64,000 nucleotides of DNA from Planctomycetota bacterium (GTDB taxonomy: Bacteria; Planctomycetota; Planctomycetia; Gemmatales; HRBIN36). Numbering within the stretch: position 1 is the stretch's first letter; every line of letters begins with the position of its first letter. The notes beneath the pieces are model-generated. The model saw only the letters and a list, made by a program, of their open reading frames with translations. It was not told the DNA's origin and did no database searches. Below are positions 8,726-17,714 of the stretch, one piece after another. The position numbers and the translations under genes are program-made. The stretch spans positions 62,001-126,000 of the forward strand of contig JACTMY010000002.1 of assembly GCA_014584395.1 (NCBI GenBank), written 5' to 3'.

Positions 8726-10132
8726 ATGCATGCCAATCCCTTTCGTGATTTACCAGCCGTCCATGAGCTTGTGGCGGACCCCTGCTTGCGCTCGGAGGTC
8801 GAGCAGTTTGGCCATGAAGCGGTCGTCCAGGCCATTCGTTGCGTTCTCCAAGAGATGCGCGATCGACTCCGGTCCGGCGACGTGCCGGCGGGGGCTTGGA
8901 GTCCGCAAGAGCTGGGTCTTAAGGTTCGACGCCTTCTTGAGCATGAATGCCAGCCAAACCTTCGCCGGGTGATCAACGCCACCGGCATTGTGTTGCACAC
9001 GAACTTGGGCCGGGCGCCGATGGCCGCGTCGGCGGCGCGGGCGGCCTGCGAAGCCGCTCAACGCTACGTCAATTTGGAGATGGATCTCGAGAGCGGCGCA
9101 CGCTCGCACCGGCAAGGGCTGGTGCGCGGCTTGCTGGCACGACTGACGGGCGCCGAGTCAGCCACTGTGGTGAACAACAATGCCGCTGCCACGATCATCG
9201 CCCTTCGAGCTTTGGCTAAGGGCAAGGAAGTCATTGTCTCGCGGAGCGAATTGGTGGAGATTGGCGGGAGTTTTCGGCTTCCTGAAATCATGGCGGTGAG
9301 CGGCGCGATCTTGCGCGAAGTCGGCACGACCAACATCACGCGCATCGAGGATTATGCCGCGGCCGTCTCCGAGCAAACGGGACTGCTGTTGCGCGTCCAT
9401 CCCAGCAATTACCGCATCATGGGGCATACCGCGGCGCCGACCCTCCGGCAATTAGTCGATTTAGGACGCGCTCGCCAACTGCCCGTGATCGATGACCTTG
9501 GCAGCGGGGCGTTGATCGATTTTGCTCGTTGGGGCTTTCACGATGAACCGCTGGCCAGACGCAGCCTGGAGGAGGGGGCGGACTTGGTTCTTTGCAGCGG
9601 CGATAAACTGCTGGGCGGACCCCAAGCCGGCCTGATCGCTGGGCGAGGCGATTTGATCCAAAGGATCGAAAAAGACCCCCTGATGCGCGCCGTCCGCATG
9701 GACAAAATGGCCCTGGCTGCCCTCGAAGCCACCCTGCGGGCCTATCACAGCGAAGAAGAAGCTTTAAAACAGATTCCGATCCTGGCGATGCTGGAAACGA
9801 ATCTGGAGCAACTCCAAGACCGCGCTCATGGTTTGGCCCATGCGCTGCAACAAGGGGCGATTCCCGGATGCGTCGTTGATGTGCGTGATGACACAACCTA
9901 CCTGGGGGGCGGATCGACGCCGATGCAATCCTTGCCGACGGTGGTGTGCGCCATCCAATCGGAAAAGATCAGATGTCATGAATTGGCCTATCGGCTTCGC
10001 ATCGGCACTCCAGCCGTGTTGCCCAGAATACAAAAGGACTGGCTCCTGCTGGACCTGCGCACCATTTTTCCTGAAGAGGTCGCTGAAGTGGCGAAGGCGG
10101 TTCAGCATGCCTTGAGGGAACCGCCGCGGTAA
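8726..10132 (+). CDS. selA: L-seryl-tRNA(Sec) selenium transferase SelA
   Basis: 468 residues, PLP enzyme converting Ser-tRNA(Sec) to Sec-tRNA(Sec) with selenophosphate. Landmarks: N-terminal tRNA-binding helical domain, NATGIVLHTNLGRAP (84-98), VVNNNAAA (148-155), DDLGSGAL (256-263) and the PLP-lysine motif CSGDKLLGGPQAG with Lys294. A TTG two codons upstream could initiate, but the ATG at 8726 is preceded by AGGAAG at about -10 and was chosen. It is cotranscribed with selB. Its 3' end faces nnrE across 21 bp. Confidence 0.96.
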   Translation: MHANPFRDLPAVHELVADPCLRSEVEQFGHEAVVQAIRCVLQEMRDRLRSGDVPAGAWSPQELGLKVRRLLEHECQPNLRRVINATGIVLHTNLGRAPMAASAARAACEAAQRYVNLEMDLESGARSHRQGLVRGLLARLTGAESATVVNNNAAATIIALRALAKGKEVIVSRSELVEIGGSFRLPEIMAVSGAILREVGTTNITRIEDYAAAVSEQTGLLLRVHPSNYRIMGHTAAPTLRQLVDLGRARQLPVIDDLGSGALIDFARWGFHDEPLARRSLEEGADLVLCSGDKLLGGPQAGLIAGRGDLIQRIEKDPLMRAVRMDKMALAALEATLRAYHSEEEALKQIPILAMLETNLEQLQDRAHGLAHALQQGAIPGCVVDVRDDTTYLGGGSTPMQSLPTVVCAIQSEKIRCHELAYRLRIGTPAVLPRIQKDWLLLDLRTIFPEEVAEVAKAVQHALREPPR

Positions 10133-10153
10133 GCGGCCTTCGATCCTCCTTCT

Positions 10154-10882
10154 TCACTCGGCCAGGCCATATTCAGCCAGTAAAGCCCGCGGCACGCCGA
10201 TCGGAAAGATGCGCACGTCGCCGAGCCAAGCCGCCGCCGCGGGATGATTGAAACCCTGCTTGGGGGCCACAAAGGAAGCGGTGAAATCGGCCCGCACAGT
10301 TGGCCCTAAAGGCAAACCTTGGTCGCAGTCCAATCCCGAGGGCAGGTCCACCGCGAACACTTTGGCTCCCGTGGCATCGGCGGTTTGATTGATCCACTCG
10401 ATGACCTCCGCCATGGGGGGGCGCGCCGGTCCCGTCAGCCCCGTGCCCAGCAGGGCGTCGACGATCCATGACGCCGACTGCAAATGGCTGAGGATGGCCG
10501 TGGCATCCTCGGGGAGGGTCGGCCAAGCATGTAATGGCACGCGGCTGCGGCGGATGATTTCGTAATGGGTCCGTGCATCGCCGGTGAGGTGCTGTGGGTC
10601 GGAGAACAACAGGATAGTGACGGCGATCGATCGCGCCTCCAGGTGCCTGGCCATGACCAGGCCGTCGCCCCCGTTGTTGCCCCGGCCGCAACAAATCACC
10701 ACATGCGGGGGGGCCTTCTGCGATGGCGCCGCGTCAAGACGAATCAATTCCAGCAACCAATCCGCCGCTCCCCGCCCCGCGTTTTCCATGAGGAGCAGCC
10801 CGGGAAGGCCATATTCTTCGATGGCTCGTCGATCCAATTCACGGACTTGATCGCGGGTTAAACTGTTGGCCATGGCATGCAT
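10154..10882 (-). CDS. nnrE: NAD(P)H-hydrate epimerase (YjeF N-terminal domain type)
   Basis: 242 residues. Epimerises R- and S-NAD(P)HX, damaged nicotinamide cofactors. Motifs: LTRDQVRELDRRA near the N-terminus, LLMENAGRGAADWL, GRGNNGGDGLVMAR (the nucleotide-binding signature), IVDALLGTGL with catalytic Asp, and AVDLPSGLDCDQG. Only the epimerase domain is present; the ADP/ATP-dependent dehydratase (NnrD) usually fused in bacteria is absent and must be encoded elsewhere. An ATG at 10873 is an alternative start. It begins six bases after the YbaK-like gene, so the two form an operon. Confidence 0.92.
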   Translation of the reverse strand: MHAMANSLTRDQVRELDRRAIEEYGLPGLLLMENAGRGAADWLLELIRLDAAPSQKAPPHVVICCGRGNNGGDGLVMARHLEARSIAVTILLFSDPQHLTGDARTHYEIIRRSRVPLHAWPTLPEDATAILSHLQSASWIVDALLGTGLTGPARPPMAEVIEWINQTADATGAKVFAVDLPSGLDCDQGLPLGPTVRADFTASFVAPKQGFNHPAAAAWLGDVRIFPIGVPRALLAEYGLAE

Positions 10883-10888
10883 CGGGGG

Positions 10889-11368
10889 TTAGGCATTAGG
10901 AGGCCGGCTCATTTTCAAACATTGGGGCTGTTCCACCCGAAGATAATCGTCATAGGCCATGGAGATGGAGCAACCATGATCGCCGGCGTTGAAATTGATT
11001 TGCGGATAGGCCGCCAAGTCAGGATCGAGCACGGTAGGCAGCTCAAAAAGACTGCCAAACGGCGGAACGGCGCCAGGCTCCAAACCCGTGCGCTGGAGCA
11101 ATTCCTCCTTGGTGGCGAATCGCAGGCTTTTGACCCCCAAGCCGGCCTGGACCATTTTGCTGTCGAGTTTGCGATCCGCCGGCAGCACCAATAACAGAAA
11201 AGCCTCCCCGGCTTTGACCATCAACGCCTTGGCCCCGCTCCCCAATGGCGTCCCGCGCACCCGGGCCGCCTCTTCGCTGGTGTAAACGGGGGCATGGTGA
11301 ATCATCGCAAAAGGCACGTTTTGGCTTGTCAACCAATGACTTAAGCGTTCGCGGACGTTGGCGTTCAC
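10889..11368 (-). CDS. YbaK/ProX-type aminoacyl-tRNA deacylase
   Basis: 159 residues, the size of free-standing YbaK/EbsC-family trans-editing enzymes, which hydrolyse mischarged tRNAs such as Cys- or Ala-tRNA(Pro). Recognisable elements: an N-terminal helix followed by HHAPVYTSEEAARVRG, the conserved-lysine strand GAKALMVKAGEAFLLLVLPADRKLD split over residues about 44-68, and the GxxPPFG turn (GAVPPFGSLF) at about 99-108. Which subfamily (YbaK, ProXp-ala, ProXp-x) cannot be decided here. It is the first gene of the pair with nnrE, so the operon groups two quality-control enzymes. Confidence 0.85.
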   Translation of the reverse strand: MNANVRERLSHWLTSQNVPFAMIHHAPVYTSEEAARVRGTPLGSGAKALMVKAGEAFLLLVLPADRKLDSKMVQAGLGVKSLRFATKEELLQRTGLEPGAVPPFGSLFELPTVLDPDLAAYPQINFNAGDHGCSISMAYDDYLRVEQPQCLKMSRPPNA

Positions 11369-11595
11369 GGCTTGCCCTTTTTAGGCTTTCGGCGGACTAT
11401 GCCAGGGAGTAAGATAAGCTTTAGGGCGATTATACCTTTTCAGGTCAATCGTTTGAGGGTTGCGTCTCGATCATATCTTATGGGAGAAACCGGCGGTATA
11501 TCCAGCGTATTCCATTCACCCTTACACCGCTACGGACGTATAGATATAGAAGCAAGTCCACGCAACGAAGGCCAGGATGTCACAACGAGGGTTCC

Positions 11596-14500
11596 ATGAG
11601 CAAGCCAACCACGATCCAACGTCCCGTCGTTCGCAAGAGCAAGCTGAAAGTGGCGCTGGATTCGGAGATTCAGAAGGCCCAGGAACGCATTCGAGCCATC
11701 GACGTGGCCACGTCCGTGCTTTTTCTGGCCGTGGGCGTGTTGTCGTATTTGTTCCTGGTCATTCTGCTGGATAGTTGGGTGCGGTTGCCTGATCTGGTCC
11801 GCCAAATCGCCTTCGGCGTCATCACGGCGGGCGGAATCGTCTATATTTATTGGGCTGTCCTCAAGCCCCTATGGCTCAAAGTCAATCCCTACTTTGCCGC
11901 CAAGCTGCTCGAGCAATCCACTCCGGAAAGCAAGAACAGTTTGATCAATTGGCTCGATCTCCGCGGCCAACCCCTGAACCCCATCATTCGCGAAGCCGTC
12001 GAGAAGCGGGCTGCCAGCGAATTGCAATCGGCCGACGTGGAACAAGCGATTCCGTCCCGAACGCCGCTGCGGCTCGGCGTGATCGCCGCGGCCCTCTTTC
12101 TGGGGCTGATCGTGTTTGCCTTGCTCTTGCCGGATCAATTCAACAGTTTTCTGAAACGGGCCGTCCTGCCGTTTCAACATACCATCGTCCCCTCCCATAC
12201 CCGGCTCGAACTGCTCAAGCCCGTCGCCGATCCGGTTCAGGACGACCCTGCCGCCGCGGAACCGTTGGATATCGAAGTGGCCCCGGGCGAGCCGGTGCAA
12301 TTCGCCGTCCTCATTCATGGCACGCTTCCGAACCGGGTCATCCTGGAATACCAACCCACCTTAAATGAAAAGCCCGTGCAGCGCGAAATGCAGGCGCCGC
12401 GCGATGAGCAGCGATCTTCCCCCTGGACACTGACGTTTCCCAGCGACGCGATACCGTCCGAGGGGCTGTGGTTTCGCATGAAGGCCAATGACGGTCAAAC
12501 CCGGCAATACCGCCTGGTCGTTTCCTCGCGCAAGCCGCCTTCGGTCAGCTCCGTGGAAGCCGAGCTAACCTATCCCGAATATGTCAACCGCTCGCCGACG
12601 CGCCAAGCCTACGCGCCCCTCCGAGCGATGGCGGGGACCAAGGCCATGCTTTGGGTCCAAGCCGACCAGCCCGTCCGGGAGGGTTACATCCTGGTCATGA
12701 TCCGCAACCCTAACGACCAGCGAATGCAGCAGCACGCGCGCATTCCGCTTAAGCCCCTTCCGAGCAGCGACCCGCGCGCCAGTTCGAGAATGCTCATGCT
12801 CGAACAGCCCATCGTGCTCGTGAAGGAGATGCAGCCGGGCGCCATGTATCGCATTGCTTTCACCAACGTGGATGGCAAGGTTGGCTCCTCTCCCGAATAT
12901 CCCATTGAAGTCGAGGAGGACCGTATCCCCCGAATCGACCTTCTTGGGGTTCACGATCAATTCTTCATTCCTGGCCAGCCCCTGCCGCAAATCGAACTGG
13001 CCGCCAATGACATCGTTTCCGTTCGCGGCGAAGCCCAGGACGATGTGGCGGTCGATCGCGCCAGGCTCAAACTCAGAATGCAAAATGGAACCGAGCTTGG
13101 CCTGTGGGGCGGCAAAGCACAGGAGTTGCAAATCCAACAAGCCAATGGCTATCCGCTGCCTCCCGTGCCCGTTCAATTCACCCTGGATTTGACCAAGGTC
13201 TCCGAACTGCTCCCCCCAGCGAATGGCATGGAAACGGATCCTCCTGCCAGCTTCAAGGAACTCAAACCGGATCAAATCCTGGAACTCTGGCTCGAAGCCG
13301 AGGATCAAGCCGAACCGAAACCCAACCTGGGACAATCGAAGGTGCTGACGATCAAGCTCAAGGCGCCCGTTACCAAGGACGAACGGCAACAGAAGGAAGA
13401 CCAGGCGAAAAAAGAAGAACAAGAGCATCAGGAGCAGAAAGAACAACAGAATCCCAATCAACAGAATCAGAAAAAAGACCAACAAGATCAAAAGCGTGAT
13501 TCTGAGCAACAGAAGGGCGACAAGGGCGAGAAGGACGACAAGGCTCAAGCCGATAAGTCGCAGCCCCAGAAGGGCGACAAGGGCGAGAAGGACGACAAGG
13601 CTCAAGCCGACAAGTCGCAGCCCCAGAAGGGTGACAAGGGCGAGAAGGACGACAAGGCTCAAGCCGACAAGTCGCAGCCCCAGAAGGGCGATAAGGGCGA
13701 GAAGGACGACAAGGCTCAAGCCGACAAGTCGCAACCCCAAAAGGGCGACAAGGGAGAGCAGGACGACAAGGCCCAAGCCGACAAGTCGCAGCCCCAGAAG
13801 GGCGACAAGGGCGAGAAGGACGACAAGGCTCAAGCCGATAAGTCGCAACCCCAGAAGGGTGATAAAGGCGAACAGGACGACAAGGCCCAGGCTGACAAGT
13901 CGCAGCCCCAGAAGGGCGACAAGGGCGAGAAGGACGACAAGGCCCAGGCCGACAAGTCGCAGCCGCAGAAGGGCGATAAAGGCGAGAAGGACGACAAAGC
14001 CCAGGCCGACAAGTCACAACCCCAGAAGGGCGACAAGGGCGAGAAAGACGACAAGGCCCAAGCCGACAAGTCGCAGCCGCAGAAGGGCGACAAGGGCGAG
14101 AAGGGCGACAAGGCTCAAGCCGACAAGTCGCAGCCCCAGAAGGGCGACAAGGGCGAGCAGGACGACAAGGCTCAAGCCGACAAGTCGCAGCCCCAGAAGG
14201 GCGATAAAGGCGAGAAGGACGACAAAGCCCAGGCCGACAAGTCACAACCCCAGAAGGGCGATAAGGGCGAGAAAGACGACAAGGCCCAAGCCGACAAGTC
14301 GCAGCCCCAGAAGGGTGATAAAGGCGAGCAAGGCGACAAGGCCCAAGCCGACAAGTCACAGCCCCAGAAGGGTGATAAAGGCGAGCAGGACGACAAGGCC
14401 CAAGCCGACAAGTCGCAGCCCCAGAAGGGCGATAAGGGCCAAAGCCCAACTGATCAACAAACCACTAAGAACGATCAGAAATCAGATGAAAAAGCTGATC

Positions 14501-14988
14501 AGAAAAATCAAGGAACCGCCAAAGGCGATCAACCTGACATGGACCAACTTGATCAAATCGTCAAAGCCTTGGATCAGCAAGATCCAAGCAAGGGTGGCAA
14601 TACGGGCGGTGGCAACCTTCCAGAGCATTTACCCATTCCCGACAAGGCAGATCCGGAACACGCCAAGCGCGCAACCGACTTGATGCTGGACTCCTTGCGC
14701 GACAAGTTGCAGCGCGGCGAGATCGACAACAAACTCGAAAAAGCACTCAAGGACGCCAACCTGACGCCCCAACAAGCGCTGGATTTGATCAAGAAACGCG
14801 ACCGCTTGACTAGACAATCCACGGGTCGAACGACCGACGTGCGTAAAGTGGATACACAATCGGACTTGAACACCAGCTTGAACCTGGATGCGCGGCACAA
14901 TCCGCCTCCCGAATTGGAACGAGCCTTCCGCAGGTTTACGGAAAATCGCGCCTCGCGCGGCTCCGGCGGGTCCACGCCCAAACCGTAA
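11596..14988 (+). CDS. DUF4175-like membrane protein with a long charged tandem-repeat domain
   Basis: 1130 residues. N-terminal membrane unit: helices at about 37-58, 70-90 and 159-178. Residues about 190-600 look like beta-rich extracytoplasmic domains (LDIEVAPGEPVQFAVLIHG, AELTYPEYVNRSP), the arrangement of planctomycete DUF4175-type proteins. After a Gln/Lys/Glu-rich stretch come sixteen 19-residue repeats, KGDKGEKDDKAQADKSQPQ with K/Q and D/G variants, at residues 640-943. A more ordinary helical C-terminus (HAKRATDLMLDSLRDKL) ends in GGSTPKP. Start ATG at 11596 follows ACGAGGG. Function unknown; the membrane topology suggests a cell-envelope role. A strong terminator follows. Confidence 0.88.
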   Translation: MSKPTTIQRPVVRKSKLKVALDSEIQKAQERIRAIDVATSVLFLAVGVLSYLFLVILLDSWVRLPDLVRQIAFGVITAGGIVYIYWAVLKPLWLKVNPYFAAKLLEQSTPESKNSLINWLDLRGQPLNPIIREAVEKRAASELQSADVEQAIPSRTPLRLGVIAAALFLGLIVFALLLPDQFNSFLKRAVLPFQHTIVPSHTRLELLKPVADPVQDDPAAAEPLDIEVAPGEPVQFAVLIHGTLPNRVILEYQPTLNEKPVQREMQAPRDEQRSSPWTLTFPSDAIPSEGLWFRMKANDGQTRQYRLVVSSRKPPSVSSVEAELTYPEYVNRSPTRQAYAPLRAMAGTKAMLWVQADQPVREGYILVMIRNPNDQRMQQHARIPLKPLPSSDPRASSRMLMLEQPIVLVKEMQPGAMYRIAFTNVDGKVGSSPEYPIEVEEDRIPRIDLLGVHDQFFIPGQPLPQIELAANDIVSVRGEAQDDVAVDRARLKLRMQNGTELGLWGGKAQELQIQQANGYPLPPVPVQFTLDLTKVSELLPPANGMETDPPASFKELKPDQILELWLEAEDQAEPKPNLGQSKVLTIKLKAPVTKDERQQKEDQAKKEEQEHQEQKEQQNPNQQNQKKDQQDQKRDSEQQKGDKGEKDDKAQADKSQPQKGDKGEKDDKAQADKSQPQKGDKGEKDDKAQADKSQPQKGDKGEKDDKAQADKSQPQKGDKGEQDDKAQADKSQPQKGDKGEKDDKAQADKSQPQKGDKGEQDDKAQADKSQPQKGDKGEKDDKAQADKSQPQKGDKGEKDDKAQADKSQPQKGDKGEKDDKAQADKSQPQKGDKGEKGDKAQADKSQPQKGDKGEQDDKAQADKSQPQKGDKGEKDDKAQADKSQPQKGDKGEKDDKAQADKSQPQKGDKGEQGDKAQADKSQPQKGDKGEQDDKAQADKSQPQKGDKGQSPTDQQTTKNDQKSDEKADQKNQGTAKGDQPDMDQLDQIVKALDQQDPSKGGNTGGGNLPEHLPIPDKADPEHAKRATDLMLDSLRDKLQRGEIDNKLEKALKDANLTPQQALDLIKKRDRLTRQSTGRTTDVRKVDTQSDLNTSLNLDARHNPPPELERAFRRFTENRASRGSGGSTPKP
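13513..14424 (+). repeat. sixteen in-frame 57-bp tandem repeats inside the DUF4175-like gene
   Basis: Sixteen head-to-tail copies with no length variation, each encoding KGDKGEKDDKAQADKSQPQ or a one-to-two-residue variant (E-K/Q at position 7, D/G at position 8). A seventeenth copy begins at 14425 but diverges after five codons. Copies differ mainly at synonymous third positions (GGC/GGT, GAC/GAT, AAG/AAA, CAG/CAA). The coded polymer is hydrophilic and lysine/aspartate-rich, so it is probably disordered. The exact period predicts copy-number change by slippage or recombination. Confidence 0.97.
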
Positions 14989-15022
14989 CCCAAGCGGGTT
15001 CGCATCCTTCATGATTTGATAA

Positions 15023-15057
15023 GGGGATGAGCCGGCAAACTCATCCCCTGCCTTTTT
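15023..15057 (+). terminator. rho-independent terminator after the repeat protein gene
   Basis: Perfect 9-bp stem GGGGATGAG (15023-15031) and CTCATCCCC (15040-15048) with an 8-base loop, then TGCCTTTTT ending at 15057. It lies 35 bp after the stop at 14988 and 29 bp before the nadB start, isolating the two genes. Confidence 0.85.
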
Positions 15058-15085
15058 CGATGCCCATTGAGATTAAATAGCCGCC

Positions 15086-16708
15086 GTGCGTCTTCCTCAT
15101 CGCTATCTTTGTCAGTTCCGATCCCGCAAGCTGGTCCATGCCTTCACCGATCTGTTGATCATTGGGGGTGGGCTGGCGGGTCTGCGGGCCGCCTTGGAAG
15201 TGCCTCCTGAATGGGAAGTCCTGGTCGTCACCAAGGATCGCCTTCCCGAGAGCAACAGTCAATATGCGCAAGGCGGGATCGCCGGCGTGATGGACCCCGA
15301 GGACCGTTTTGAAAACCATGTCGAGGACACGATGCGGGCGGGCGCGGGCATCTGCGACCGCCAGGTCGTGGAGATGGTGGTGCGCACCGCTCCCGAGGAG
15401 GTCGCTCGACTCATCGAATGGGGTTGCCATTTCGACGCCGATGCCGCGGGTAAATTGGCTCTCACGCTCGAAGGGGGCCACAGCCATCGCCGCATCGTGC
15501 ACGCCCTCGGCGACGCGACGGGGCAGGAAGTCATGCGCGCCGTGATCGCCCAGGCGCAAACCCGCTGCAACGTGAACCTGTGGGAGTTTGCCTTCACGAT
15601 CGATTTATTGACCCATGACGGTCAATGCGTCGGGGCGCTCGTGCATCGCCCCCACCAGGGTTTGATCATGGTGTGGGCGCGGCAAGTCATTCTCGCCAGC
15701 GGCGGCATGGGGCAGATTTATCGCGAAACGACTAATCCCGCCGTGGCCACGGGCGATGGCATGGCCGCCGCTTATCGGGCCGGCGCCTGCCTGGCGGACA
15801 TGGAATTCATGCAGTTTCATCCCACCGTGTTGTACGTGGCGGGGTCGGCGCGCCATTTGATCAGCGAAGCTGTTCGCGGCGAAGGCGCCCGGCTGTTGGA
15901 CAAGAATGGCTGCCGCTTCATGCCCGACGTCGATCCGCGAGCCGAACTGGCCCCGCGCGACGTCGTGGCTCGCGCCATCGTGCGGCAGATGGAACGCACG
16001 CAGCATCCCAATGTTTATCTCGATCTGTCCCACCTCGATCCCCATCTGGTCGCGCAGCGTTTTCCGGGGATCAGCGCCGTCTGCAAGCGGTTCGATCTGG
16101 ACCTGGCCAGGGACCGCATTCCCGTTCGCCCCGCTTCGCATTACATGATCGGCGGGGTCGCCGTCGATCTCGAGGGGCGAACCAACTTGCCCGGCTTGTG
16201 GGCCGCGGGCGAGGTCACCAGCAGCGGTCTGCACGGCGCCAACCGACTGGCTTCCAATAGTCTGCTGGAGGGGCTGGTCTATGGAGCTTTATGCGGTCGA
16301 GGTGCTGTCGCGGCCTGCCAGGGGCAAACGCTGCCCGAGTTGAAACCCTTGCCCTTGGAATCCTCGTTTAAGGCCGCCACGACGCCTCTCGACGTGGCCG
16401 ACCTTCGCAACGCCCTGCAAAGTCTCATGGGCAGGCACCTAAGCGTCATTCGCGACGCCGCCCACATGGGGGAAGCCCGACAAGATTTGGATTTCTGGCG
16501 AGGTTATGTGTTGACTCACGAATTTGCCGAACCCGCGGGCTGGGAATTGCAAAACATGGTCACGCTGGCCTCGCTGATGCTGCAGAGCGCTCAACAACGC
16601 GAGGAATCACGCGGCGTGCATTATCGCTTGGATTTCCCCGAACCCGATGACCAGCATTGGCAGCGCCGGCAATGGGTGCCAACCATGGAATGGGATGGCG
16701 AGACGTAA
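15086..16708 (+). CDS. nadB: L-aspartate oxidase
   Basis: 540 residues. FAD enzyme oxidising L-aspartate to iminoaspartate, the first step of de novo NAD synthesis with NadA. FAD site LLIIGGGLAGLRAALE at about 23-38, SNSQYAQGGIAG, GGHSHRRIVHALGDATG, ASGGMGQIYRETTNP, FMQFHPT, and the C-terminal FAD motif LWAAGEVTSSGLHGANRL. The RRIVH and SQYAQGG details and the nad-type length favour NadB over fumarate reductase or succinate dehydrogenase flavoproteins; no iron-sulphur or membrane subunit lies next door. Start is GTG at 15086, with no in-frame ATG before the conserved domain. It converges on gmd. Confidence 0.92.
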   Translation: MRLPHRYLCQFRSRKLVHAFTDLLIIGGGLAGLRAALEVPPEWEVLVVTKDRLPESNSQYAQGGIAGVMDPEDRFENHVEDTMRAGAGICDRQVVEMVVRTAPEEVARLIEWGCHFDADAAGKLALTLEGGHSHRRIVHALGDATGQEVMRAVIAQAQTRCNVNLWEFAFTIDLLTHDGQCVGALVHRPHQGLIMVWARQVILASGGMGQIYRETTNPAVATGDGMAAAYRAGACLADMEFMQFHPTVLYVAGSARHLISEAVRGEGARLLDKNGCRFMPDVDPRAELAPRDVVARAIVRQMERTQHPNVYLDLSHLDPHLVAQRFPGISAVCKRFDLDLARDRIPVRPASHYMIGGVAVDLEGRTNLPGLWAAGEVTSSGLHGANRLASNSLLEGLVYGALCGRGAVAACQGQTLPELKPLPLESSFKAATTPLDVADLRNALQSLMGRHLSVIRDAAHMGEARQDLDFWRGYVLTHEFAEPAGWELQNMVTLASLMLQSAQQREESRGVHYRLDFPEPDDQHWQRRQWVPTMEWDGET

Positions 16709-16736
16709 TGCTTAAGGGAAGGTAGCGAACAACCGC

Positions 16737-17714
16737 TTAGGCTGCCAGGCGTTGCCGCTCCAACGCTAAATCCGCGTCCACCATCTCTCGGACCATGTCC
16801 TCGAACCGGCAGGATGGCGTCCAACCAAGCGTGGTTCGTGCTTTGCTCGCATCCGCCTGCAGCGGCACGGCTTCCGTCGGGCGATAAAAGGCGGGATCGA
16901 CCACGACGTATGACCGCCAATTCAACCCTACCTGGTCAAACGCCGAGGCCACGAATTCCTCGACTTGATGGAGTTTGCCTGTGCCGATGACGTAATCATC
17001 GGGCTGGTCTTGCTGCAGCATGAGCCACATGGCCTGCACGAAATCGCGGGCATGGCCCCAGTCGCGGCACGATTGCAAATTGCCCAAGCGCAATTCACGC
17101 TCCAATCCCAGTTTGATCCGGGCAACGGAGCGCGTGATCTTGCGGGTAACGAATTCTTCGCCGCGCCGCGGGCTTTCATGATTGAACATGATGCCGGAGG
17201 AGGCGTGGACGCCATGCTGTTCGCGGTAGAACGTCGTGGTGTAGTGGGCATGCAGCTTGGCCAGGCCATAGGGACTGCGCGGGTGAAAGGGCGTCGTCTC
17301 CGACTGCGGCGCCGCGGGAGCTTGACCAAACATTTCGCTCGTGCTCGCTTGGAAAAAGCGTCCTTCCGGACAGACCCGGCGCAGAGCTTCCAGGAGACGG
17401 AGCGTTGAAATCATGTTGGCGGAATGCGTGCGGATCGGTTTTTGCCAGCTTTCCTGGACGAACGTCAACGCCGCCAGGTGATAGATCTCGCTCGGCTGAA
17501 CGTTTCGCAGCACGGACAGCAGCGTCTTGCCGCCGTAATCTTCTGTTTTCCAAAGCGTTATTCGGTGGCGGATCCCCGATAGACGCAGGCACCGCGCCGG
17601 CGATGGATCGCGCACCAGGCCGTGGACTTCATACCCCTGTTCCAACAGCCATTCTGCCAAGTAGGAACCGTCTTGACCGTTGATGCCTGTGATCAATGCC
17701 CGTCTTCGCTTCAT
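16737..17714 (-). CDS. gmd: GDP-mannose 4,6-dehydratase
   Basis: 325 residues, extended SDR family. Converts GDP-mannose to GDP-4-keto-6-deoxymannose, precursor of fucose- or rhamnose-type surface sugars. NAD(P) motif ITGINGQDGSYLAEWLLEQG (8-27), YHLAAL (78-83), catalytic ASTSEMFG (123-130), SPYGLAKLHAH with Tyr149 and Lys153, and FNHESPRRGEEFVTRKI (177-193), which is specific to Gmd. It starts at the ATG at 17714; the frame is open far upstream into the next gene's region, but only this start gives the canonical N-terminus MKRRRALITG. RMD-type reductases are excluded by the HESPRRGEEF motif. Confidence 0.94.
   Translation of the reverse strand: MKRRRALITGINGQDGSYLAEWLLEQGYEVHGLVRDPSPARCLRLSGIRHRITLWKTEDYGGKTLLSVLRNVQPSEIYHLAALTFVQESWQKPIRTHSANMISTLRLLEALRRVCPEGRFFQASTSEMFGQAPAAPQSETTPFHPRSPYGLAKLHAHYTTTFYREQHGVHASSGIMFNHESPRRGEEFVTRKITRSVARIKLGLERELRLGNLQSCRDWGHARDFVQAMWLMLQQDQPDDYVIGTGKLHQVEEFVASAFDQVGLNWRSYVVVDPAFYRPTEAVPLQADASKARTTLGWTPSCRFEDMVREMVDADLALERQRLAA

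Noticed and set aside
6625-10153. tRNA(Sec) gene (selC) next to selB-selA
   Set aside because: Gaps are 152, 11 and 21 bp and contain no acceptor/T-arm-like pairing or TTCGA loop; it must lie elsewhere.
13513-14424. CRISPR array
   Set aside because: Direct repeats are contiguous without spacers and in one reading frame; no cas genes nearby.
12565-14449. Very long minus-strand and alternative-frame openings in the repeat region, with Leu- or Cys/Arg-rich translations
   Set aside because: A 57-bp period is a multiple of three, so all frames stay open through the repeats. The KGDKGE frame is continuous with a real membrane protein and has the correct start.
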